Source of the DNA: Antarcticibacterium flavum
Lineage (GTDB): Bacteria; Bacteroidota; Bacteroidia; Flavobacteriales; Flavobacteriaceae
NCBI RefSeq assembly: GCF_006159205.1
Contig: NZ_CP040812.1
Location: forward strand, 558,001-622,000
Direction of reading: 5' to 3'
Length of the DNA stretch: 64,000 bases
Part shown: positions 53,766-62,500 of the stretch, one piece after another
Layout of the letters: each line of letters starts with the position of its first letter
How positions within the stretch are numbered: the first letter of the stretch is position 1
Made by a program: the position numbers and the translations under genes
Notes under the pieces: model-generated
What the model saw: the letters and a program-made list of their open reading frames with translations, nothing else
Database searches by the model: none
What the model was told of the DNA's origin: nothing

Positions 53766-54911
53766 ATGAGAAGCTTTATTCTTTCCTTTCCGCAAAAATT
53801 CCTCTATCTCTTCATTCTTACAATGTTCCTTTCATCCTGCAGTTCAGATGATGATCTTGTGGTTCCTGAAGATCCTATAGGAGCACCAATAGAGAATCCC
53901 GTTGAAACCCCTTCAGAAACACCAGATGAAGATCCCATGCCCTGGCAGCCACTGGGAGGTGGAATGGATGATACAGTTATGGACCTCCTTGTCTTCGAGA
54001 ACAACCTGGTGGCAGGAGGCTGGTTTGAAAAAGCCGGGGATGAAAATGTGAGTTTCGTCGCACAATGGGACGGCACTTCCTGGAGTAAAATGGGAAGCGG
54101 GATGGATGATATCGTATATGCCTTTGCAGACCATAATGGCACCTTGATCGCCGCGGGCTGGTTCAACAACGCCGGCGGGCAGAGTGCCAAATATGTCGCC
54201 AGCTGGGATGGGAATGACTGGCAACCTATGGGTGCCGGAAGAACAGAAGCTACAGTCGCCCTTACCATATTCAATGATGAAGTAATTGCCGGCGGCTATT
54301 CAGAAACCGGTGGCGAGGACAGCAACCGTGTGGCCAGGTGGGATGGAAACCAATGGCAAAATATGGGCACCGGCATAAATGCTGCTGTATGGGACCTGGA
54401 GGTCTATAAAGATGAACTATATGCCGGGGGCTGGTTTGATAAAGCAGGAAGCCAGACCGTAAATTATATCACCCGCTGGGACGGCAATAACTGGACGGCC
54501 CTGGGCACCGGCCTTAATGGCGCGGTGGAAGTGCTGGGCATTTTTGAGGACGGTCTTATCGCAGGCGGGGCCTTCACCACAGCCGGTGGGGAACCTGCAA
54601 ACGGGATAGCCCGCTGGGACGGTTCGCAATGGCATGCACTGGGCGATGGAGTAGATGGAAGTGTTTATGCACTTACCGTTTACAACGATCAACTAATCGC
54701 TGCCGGTACCTTCGAAAATGCCGACGGGAAACCTGCAAGCAATATCGCCATCTGGGATGGGGAAACCTGGAATGCCCTGGGAAGCGGTCTCAGTGACTGG
54801 GTAATTGCTTTAACAAATTATGAGGACACCTTTGTTGCAGGAGGGGATTTTCAAAGATCTGGTGAGGATTCCGTGAACTTCATCTCCGTATACGAGAAAC
54901 CGGAAGAGTAA
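53766..54911 (+). CDS. Surface lipoprotein with repeated WDG/AGG units
   Basis: A 381-residue protein. The signal sequence ends FLYLFILTMFLSSCSSDDD: a lipobox Cys followed by acidic residues, the Bacteroidota surface-export signal. An acidic Pro-rich linker follows, and then about seven repeats of roughly 46 residues. Each has the pattern WDG..W..(M/L)G.G....V..L......AGG.F..AGG...N.IA, as in IARWDGSQWHALGDGV. This resembles beta-propeller-like repeat lipoproteins. It probably makes a surface binding propeller; the partner is unknown. The gene is GC-richer than its repeat-rich surroundings. Confidence 0.82.
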   Translation: MRSFILSFPQKFLYLFILTMFLSSCSSDDDLVVPEDPIGAPIENPVETPSETPDEDPMPWQPLGGGMDDTVMDLLVFENNLVAGGWFEKAGDENVSFVAQWDGTSWSKMGSGMDDIVYAFADHNGTLIAAGWFNNAGGQSAKYVASWDGNDWQPMGAGRTEATVALTIFNDEVIAGGYSETGGEDSNRVARWDGNQWQNMGTGINAAVWDLEVYKDELYAGGWFDKAGSQTVNYITRWDGNNWTALGTGLNGAVEVLGIFEDGLIAGGAFTTAGGEPANGIARWDGSQWHALGDGVDGSVYALTVYNDQLIAAGTFENADGKPASNIAIWDGETWNALGSGLSDWVIALTNYEDTFVAGGDFQRSGEDSVNFISVYEKPEE

Positions 54912-56281
54912 GAGTAACACGGGGTTAAAGATTCGAGAATCGTGAATTCGAGATTCGTTAATTCGAAATCTGGTGAATGAATCGTCGCGGATTATAAATC
55001 CGCGCCAACGGTGGAAAAAGAACCAAGAGACAAGAGACAAGAACCAAGATCCAAGATCCAAGACTAATAAAGACGAAAGAGAGGAAAAATATAAGTCAGA
55101 TTGCAAATCCGCATCATCCCGTTTAGTAAAAACTTAAAAGCTCCTTCCCTTTTTTCAAGCCCCGATAGAGAGTCGGGGGATGGCTTGATTGGCTTTGGCG
55201 ATCATTCTCGCACCTCTAAACTCCCCGGCCAATCAAGACGGAAAGGTTTTGGCGGGGGAAAAATATTCTCATAATGAATCGTGGCGGATTACAAATCCGC
55301 GCCAACGGTGGAAAAAGAACCAAGAGACAAGAGACAAGAACCAAGATCCAAGATCCAAGATCCAAGACCTAAAGACGAAAAAGAGGAAAAAGAGGAAAAA
55401 ATATAAGTCAGATTGCAAATCCGCACCATCCCGTTTAGTAAAAACTTAAAAGCTCCTTCCCTTTTTTCAAGCCCCGAGAGTGGATCGGGGGGGTAGATTG
55501 ATTGGCTTTGGCAATCATTCTCGCACCTCCAAAATCCCCGGCCAATCAAGACGGAAAGGTTTTGACGGGGGAAAAATATTCTCGTAATCCTATATAACTG
55601 CGGAAAATGGAGATTCGAGAATCGTGAATTCGGGAAGCTGGAGAATGAATCGTCGCGGATTGCAAATCCGCGTCATCGGGTTCGGAAGTTTGAGGCACCA
55701 TGCGCGATCAAAATTACCATTTACGAAATTTGTTCTCACCAGGAATCAAGCCCTGAAGGGGCGCCATCTGTCAGCATCCCGTGAAGCGGGATGATGTATC
55801 CAGACAAGTCCTAAATAGCCCTGAAAGGGCGTAATCAAAATTCCACGGTTGGAGAATTGATACTCAAAATAAGAGATAGGTTATTCAATTGGCTAGTTCA
55901 ATTAGTTCGGGATTTCATAGGTCGTAATTCCTTTCAAGGATTCGTCGCGGATTACAAATCCGCGCCATCGCTGGAAGGGTTCTGGCGAGGGAAAAATATT
56001 CTTGCAATCCCGCCTAACTGCGGAAACCGGGGATTCGAGAATCGTGAATTTGGGAAGCTGGAGAATGAATCGTCGCGGATTACAAATCCGCGCCATCGCT
56101 GGAAAAAGAACCAAGAAACAAGAGACAAGAACCAAGATCCAAGAACCAAGAACCAATAAAGAGGACGAAAGAGAAGAAAAAATTGTAAATCAGATTACAA
56201 ATTGGCGCCATCTCGTTCAGGTTAATTCAATTAATATAAGTAGCCAATTTTTCCTACATTTACCTACACCCCAATCCTATA
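54912..56281. repeat. Composite repeat region between lipoprotein and PAS kinase genes
   Basis: Gene-free. It holds two unit A copies (about 55130-55300, 55445-55680), one unit B (55680-55870), a partial A (55880-56050), heptamer arrays AACCAAG/AGACAAG/ATCCAAG (55014-55066, 55313-55370, 56099-56155), and GCGGATT..AATCCGCGCC hairpins near 54980, 55281, 55648, 55943 and 56074. Confidence 0.87.
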
Positions 56282-57367
56282 ATGGAAATCGATAAATTTC
56301 ATCAACAAACAGACCTGAATCTTGAGCTTTTCTTTTCACTTTCTCATGATTTCCTATGTATAGCCGGTTTTGATGGCTACTTTCGAAAAATAAACCCTGC
56401 ATTTATAAAAGCCATGGGATATACCCGGGAAGAACTTTTTAGCCACCCTATAAGTCATTTTGTTCACCCCCTGGATAAGGAAAAGACTGCAGAGACCCGC
56501 GCAAAAATTTTAGAAGGAATTCCTTTGGTTCACTTTCAAAACCGCTACATCACTAAAACCGGCGGGATCATTTGGCTTACCTGGACCTCAGTTCCGGTAC
56601 CGGAAAAAGAATTGATATATGCTATTTCAAAAAATATTACGCATATAAAACAACTTGAAGAAGATCGGCATTTCAGGATAAGGGATCTTACCTCGGTAAA
56701 TTCAGGATTAACAAAATTGAGTTACACTACCTCTCACGATCTGCGCGCACCGGTAAATAATTTAATAGCTCTTTTTGATCTATTGGACCTCACCAAAATT
56801 GAAGATGAGGAAACCTTGTTATACCTTGATATGTTAGAGAAATCCATTCTCAAATTAAAAATTACCCTTAACGAGCAGGTGGACCATCTCAGGGAAAATC
56901 AACTTTTAAAACCGGGGTTGGAGGAGGTTAATTCAAAAGAGATCCTGTATAATATTATAGATTCTCTTAGGTCTATTATTGATACTACAGGAACAACCTT
57001 CGATATTGACTTTTCAGAAATTGAAACCCTTCGCACCAACAAATTTTATCTGCACAGTATCTTTCTTAATTTGATCACTAATTCGATAAAATATTCCAAA
57101 CCCGGGATCCCTCCACAAATAAGCATTGTTTCCAAAAGAACTGCGACAGGTGTGGAAATTGAATTTTCAGATAATGGAATTGGATTGGATATGGAAGAAA
57201 ATGGAAATAAATTATTTGAATTGCACCAGGTGTTTACCAACCATCACGATAGTAAAGGTATTGGGCTCTATTTAGTAAAAAGTTATATGACCAGCCTGGG
57301 AGGTACTATTAAAGCCAGCAGCGAAAAAAATGTGGGGACTACTTTTACTTTATGTTTTAAGAGTTAA
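56282..57367 (+). CDS. PAS-domain sensor histidine kinase
   Basis: A 361-residue soluble kinase. The PAS domain (about 15-125; HDFLCIAGFDGYFRKINPAF, GYTREELFSHPI) is followed by HisKA with the phosphoacceptor His in SYTTSHDLRAPVNNLIAL and HATPase with NLITNSIKYSK, DNGIGLDM and GIGLYLVKSYM. It would autophosphorylate and signal to an unlinked regulator. The gene stands alone after a 1.3-kb repeat region. A weak -7-like stretch occurs just before it, but I do not count on it. Confidence 0.9.
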   Translation: MEIDKFHQQTDLNLELFFSLSHDFLCIAGFDGYFRKINPAFIKAMGYTREELFSHPISHFVHPLDKEKTAETRAKILEGIPLVHFQNRYITKTGGIIWLTWTSVPVPEKELIYAISKNITHIKQLEEDRHFRIRDLTSVNSGLTKLSYTTSHDLRAPVNNLIALFDLLDLTKIEDEETLLYLDMLEKSILKLKITLNEQVDHLRENQLLKPGLEEVNSKEILYNIIDSLRSIIDTTGTTFDIDFSEIETLRTNKFYLHSIFLNLITNSIKYSKPGIPPQISIVSKRTATGVEIEFSDNGIGLDMEENGNKLFELHQVFTNHHDSKGIGLYLVKSYMTSLGGTIKASSEKNVGTTFTLCFKS

Positions 57368-57374
57368 ACATCTA

Positions 57375-57533
57375 TTATGAAACCCTCAACCTGTTCTCGA
57401 TACTCTCGCTGCCGGTATCTTCCGCACCGGGATAATTAAACTTTTCCAGCAATTGAACGTAATCCTCATTTGTCCAGAATTCTTTGATCTCATCAACCGT
57501 CTGGACTTCCTCTATTTTCATTGTGTATTTCAT
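57375..57533 (-). CDS. Small hypothetical protein (52 residues)
   Basis: An ATG-started frame on the minus strand gives 52 residues, with the middle reading VQTVDEIKEFWTNEDYVQLL and then EKFNYPGAEDTGSE. The composition is acidic and helix-like rather than repeat-like, which favours a real gene, but no family is recognised. Its stop lies 8 bases past the kinase stop on the other strand. The 57534-57720 gap holds nothing notable. Confidence 0.5.
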   Translation of the reverse strand: MKYTMKIEEVQTVDEIKEFWTNEDYVQLLEKFNYPGAEDTGSESIENRLRVS

Positions 57534-57720
57534 CGTGAACTTTTTATTCGAATGTTATATTTTCCGAAGCGGGCAGTATAATCTAATTAAATGACTAAAG
57601 GCTTGTATGAAGTCACAACTTTTGGTGGAGGGGATTGGTTAATTGGGGATTGGTTGATTTACGTCAGGTCGGGGATTTAATGATTGGTTGTCCCGCAATT
57701 AAAAATCTGCTACAATCATT

Positions 57721-59595
57721 TTAGTCCTTTTTCACATCCACGGTCCTGTCAAATGCCAAACCGCTATGGCCCTGTCCCCTACCGGTTTGTTTGCCGGCGC
57801 CAAACCAGTTAACAACTTTACCGTTGTACCAACGTGCCCGTTGAAAATTTTGAAATACCCGAATTCCCGCGCGGGGTACTTCTTCTTCGTGAATGAAATA
57901 GGGTTTTATTTGTAAAAGGTCCAGGCCATCCCTTAATATTTGGGTACGGGGTTTAACTTTTTCGATGTTTTCAGGATTGTCATTTTCGAGAATGCGGGGC
58001 ATAGAAGCTCTTTGCAATTGGATTTCAGTGTCACTCACCGACGTCTGCACCGGGATAAATGGAATCCAGTTTTCCGGTACGCTATTCATGATCTCATAGC
58101 GTATTTTAGCCTGATAATTAGGCTTATTTTCTTCTGCATTAGCATTTCCTAAAGATCTATCAAGGATTTTTTGATAAAACCCGTGCAACTCATCGGCAGC
58201 CTCGCCACCAGGTTTAGGGGAGCCGGTAGATAACGGTACCTTTTTTTCTATTGCCCATACCATATTGGCAACTTCATCCCGTAAAAAGTATACTTCCTCC
58301 AGCGGTTTTCCCTGCTGGATCTTTTCTACGGTGGGCAGGACAAGTAAACTATTATCGGCCGGTTGCCGCTGTTCCCCTTTCCGGCTAAGGGCAAACATGT
58401 TCCATCGTTTCCAGTCGTCATCCAGCCCTTTTCCCGCGGCTTCTATCCACAGTTTTTCACCAAAAACGTTCGTCACAGAAAGACCTCTTATATCGGCAAT
58501 ACTTCCGGCAGGAAGTGTTAACGGTACGATGAACCAGTCATTGGCGTATACTAGCCCAAATTCCATAAACAGCAGCTTGTTGACATCTGTAGTGTCAGGT
58601 TTAATATCTCCAAAGTTCACCCGGCCATCTTCAAACTTCCACCAGCGGGTATCGGGCATTCCATCAAAGTATACAGGTACGGGAAAAAAGGAACGGGTTT
58701 CCCGGCTCTGAACATTCTGTGGTAGATTGCCGGTTTCATTCATTTCCAGCTCACCGTTATTGGGGGCTACGTCCAGGTTATACCAATCCAGATGCCCGTG
58801 GTAATATTCATCGGCCACCATTGTTTTTTTTGCATTTCCTTCCGGAGCAGATACCTCAAAAGCATACTCCATGCGGGAAGGATCCCAGGCGTTATTCTTT
58901 TCTTCTTCCGGCTGAAGGAATAAGGTCTCATACCATTTGACAAATTTTTCGCCCAGCTCATCGAGATCCTGATTCCCGGAATTGACAATAGTATCTGAGG
59001 CTTTATGAGCTGGGTTTTCCTTCAGGTATTTGTAAAATGTATAACCATCCATACTTCGTCCGGCGATTGCCATGCTTAATTGCCAGGCTTCGGGATGTGC
59101 CACGGTAGTGGCTTGAGATTTATCTTCCGGATCGGGCAACTCGAAAGGGTATCGCTCTATATATTCTTTCCTTAAATCATTAGGATGCATTTTTATGAGT
59201 TTAAGCCATTGCCTCCCCATAAGCAAGCGAATATCCAGAGATGTTTTACTACCTGCCTGCTCAAACTGTAACTTTTTTTGTTCCACCTTCGCCTCCAGCG
59301 GGACCTCATCATCATAGGTTTGAACAGCGTTGTTTGCCGCCTGATATTTTGTTATGCGCGTTGTGGCCAGCTGCACTTTTGCAAATGCCGGGGAACCGGC
59401 ATCCTCACCCTTGAACTCACCCATTTGCCACTGTTTCGTTAGCATCCATAAGGGATCCCGCACTTCAGCATTTAAAACCCGGTCAAAATCATCTGCCCGG
59501 GGCCTCGCTTCCAACCGGTTCCACATGGTTATTGCAGACAGCAATTTTTCATCAAAAACCTGTTTGAAATTGTCTATAGCTATATATTTATTCAT
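57721..59595 (-). CDS. Large protein of unknown function, second of a coupled pair
   Basis: A 624-residue soluble protein with no signal peptide or membrane segment. A conspicuous conserved-looking stretch is LNAEVRDPLWMLTKQWQMGE followed by FKGEDAGSP, which I have an impression of seeing in large uncharacterised bacterial proteins of several phyla. The C-terminus is basic and Gly-rich (NWFGAGKQTGRGQGHSG). Its start overlaps the stop of the 1469-residue gene by 8 bases, so translation is coupled. I cannot assign a function. The adjacency suggests a two-subunit complex. Confidence 0.8.
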   Translation of the reverse strand: MNKYIAIDNFKQVFDEKLLSAITMWNRLEARPRADDFDRVLNAEVRDPLWMLTKQWQMGEFKGEDAGSPAFAKVQLATTRITKYQAANNAVQTYDDEVPLEAKVEQKKLQFEQAGSKTSLDIRLLMGRQWLKLIKMHPNDLRKEYIERYPFELPDPEDKSQATTVAHPEAWQLSMAIAGRSMDGYTFYKYLKENPAHKASDTIVNSGNQDLDELGEKFVKWYETLFLQPEEEKNNAWDPSRMEYAFEVSAPEGNAKKTMVADEYYHGHLDWYNLDVAPNNGELEMNETGNLPQNVQSRETRSFFPVPVYFDGMPDTRWWKFEDGRVNFGDIKPDTTDVNKLLFMEFGLVYANDWFIVPLTLPAGSIADIRGLSVTNVFGEKLWIEAAGKGLDDDWKRWNMFALSRKGEQRQPADNSLLVLPTVEKIQQGKPLEEVYFLRDEVANMVWAIEKKVPLSTGSPKPGGEAADELHGFYQKILDRSLGNANAEENKPNYQAKIRYEIMNSVPENWIPFIPVQTSVSDTEIQLQRASMPRILENDNPENIEKVKPRTQILRDGLDLLQIKPYFIHEEEVPRAGIRVFQNFQRARWYNGKVVNWFGAGKQTGRGQGHSGLAFDRTVDVKKD

Positions 59596-62500
59596 GAGGA
59601 TCGGTATTTAATTTATGGTAAACCAGGTTATTAAAAGAATAATTTAATGACGCGGTAATAGGATGCACAGTGACCGGGGAAACGGTAGCCGGTAAAAACC
59701 TGGAATAACTGGTTTTATCAATATCTCCTGGTTCCACCGCTCGTTTTTTGGCCTGGTCCAGAGTGTCATTTACCGTCTCGAGTAGATCTTCCCAATTCCA
59801 GCTGCCGGTAAACTTTGTAGGCAGCGCGAGCAGCATCACCTGTGGGGGTTCACTGTTTGGACGGTCATAGTGAAAGGTAGCTCCCACATCTTCAGTTTTT
59901 GAAGGAATAAGCTCGGTCCATTCGTCCAGTAATAATCCGCATTGTCTTTTGCTTTTATCAAAAACAGTAGCATAATGAGCTGTGTAAAGCAGCCTGTCCT
60001 CAGCCAGATTTTGATCTTCCGGAAAAGGCAGGGCCATCCAGTTATCTCCCTGTCGAAAAGGCAACTGAACAGGCCGCAGGTCTGGACTATTCTCTGTAAA
60101 AGCTTCACTCATCATGCAAAGGCTTTCCCAGGCTTTGGCCTTTTCCCTCACCCGCGCCATACCGTACAACCAGTCATCCACAGGGAAGTTTATTTTCTCT
60201 ACCTCTTCCAGATGTTTTAATAACCCGTCGTCCCTTAGTGAATTTGCCCATTCTTCAGCATTTTCCTGTGGCATTTCGAACTCAGGGATCATTTTAAAAT
60301 CCTCTCCAAAAATCTGGCCTCCTGCTTCCTGCAACAATTCCACGCGTTTTTTCCCTGCTTGAAGAAGAATTGCTTTGCTTAAAAGTTCCTGTGCTTTATC
60401 AAGCCGTTTTTTTAAATCCTTTTCCAGGCTTTGGGCGTGGGAAGCTAATTCCTCCATAAAAAGTAATACCTGATCTTCCTGTGGTGTTAATTCAAACTCC
60501 TCTAAATCATAATCTGTAACGGGTAAATGTTTTTTTACCTCTTTAAGAAGCTCGCTTAGTGAATATTTCTCATTCTGTATATCTTTAAAAGCGTCCTTCG
60601 ATTTAATAAAATTGCTTTTAATTAAATCAAGTTTCCCTTTATAGACTACGGCATCCATTCCGGTGAATGAACCTGTATAGATTTTTCGTCCTGCTGAAAT
60701 TAAAAGTTTCAATTGCTCTTCTTCGGTAGCTGTTGCCGGCGGGTTTTCATATTGGTCTATAAGTACATTAAATTCTGTAAGTTTCTCATCCCAGCGTTGC
60801 ACCAGCTGGTCTACTTTGGCCATAACAGCTGCGTAAAGCACCCTTTTCCGTTCGTGAATAAACCCAGTGCCCGTTTGGGGTAAACCATAGGCTGCCAATA
60901 TCCTTAGAATTTCTAAATATTTATTAGACTGAATATCGAGTTTCTCCAATACCTGTTCCCGGTTAGCTTCTGTATCAGAAAGTAAGGATTCCAGCTTGCT
61001 GCTAAAATCCACTATTTCTGTCATTTTTCCTTCTACCTGGCTTTTGGCCTTTAGCACCCGATTTTCATCCAGAAACATGCTATCATTTTTAGAAGTGTGT
61101 GCTTCGTTAGGCAGTGCAATGTCCATAGGCTCCAGCGGCCGTGATTGCAGGATAAGGGTGCGCAGCGGCTGAATTTGAGCATTCAGCTCAAAAAAGTTGA
61201 TCTTACTAGTTAACCGGCTCGTATACTCAATTTTTATCTCTGCATCGGGACGTGGGGTCAGGGTATCCCGCACATGGTTTTCAATAACATCATCCAGGGC
61301 TGTCATCGCCTGCCCGTCGCTTTGATTAACCAGGAAAAGCAGGTCGAGGGGCTGCAGCTTCAGGGCCTCCACTGTTAGGGTGTCGGTTCTCATTGAGCTG
61401 CTGCTGGGGTCGTAAAAGCTCACCTTTACACCTATCTTGTCCATGGGTAAAACATTAGCCAACCATTTATTTAAAGCCGGTTCAGCATCGGCACGTGGCG
61501 TGATGGGATCCCCAGGGAGTGAATCTATAGGATAAAGTCCGGTTTCAAACTGGAGTCCTAATCTATGGGTGAGGTTCACTCCACTGCGCGGCGTCTGCAC
61601 CACCTCGGGCTGGGGAGGAAAATTCCCCTTGCTATAGGCTTCCATGGTAGCAGCAGCGCGATCGTAATTGCCCAATACTACCTGATGCACACTTTCTGCC
61701 ATAGCAACATCGGCAATGGCATCATTCAGGTTGATGATGTTCTCCACTTCTTTATCAATGGCAATCTTAATTTCTTCTGATGGTGCTTCGTTTCCATTGG
61801 CCGGCAGGATGTTTTCTTTACCGAAGGGGTAATTTTTTATATTACTGGTTTTTACCTGATTAATAAGTGCCAGTCCATCCACTACATTCCTGGCTTCAAT
61901 AGCCTCAATAGGATCGGAATCTTCGGTTTCGGTATCCTTATTTTTATCGGCCCTCAAGGGGAATGCCTTCCGAAGCTTATAGATATAATAATCAATATTC
62001 CCCAGTTTCTCCTTTTGATCGTGCAGCTCCCGCTCCAGGTAATAACCCAGCAATTCAGTTAAGCTCTGGCCGGCCCTTATACCTTCAACCAGTGACAAAG
62101 CCTTGCGCACCCTTTCTGAAGACAGGTTGATTTCGTAAGTCTGCGGGTTGTCATCACTCATATACGCGTTTCGTAAAATTGCAGCGGTCACAGCATGGTT
62201 CAAAGATGGCGCAAGAATAAAGCCTCCGTTTTGATCATCGGCCATCAGCGGTGGTTCATCATTCCGGTTAAAATGTTCAGCCAGTTCTGCATCCTCCAAC
62301 TTTTTTGGGTTCAGCTTTTTATTTTTTGGACGCACGTCTTCCAGCCATCCATAGGCACCAAGGTATATACCAGATTTGGCGGAAACTCCATTATCATTCC
62401 CTCGTCCAAACCGCATCGCAGCCAGTTCATAGTTTGCAAAGGCATTTTTCCAGGCATCCAGCCTGTAGGTGCATAAGTCAATATGTTCGGTCAATAACCT

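Noticed and set aside
52404..56281. CRISPR array
   Set aside because: Repeats are composite, of variable spacing, without regular unique spacers or cas genes.
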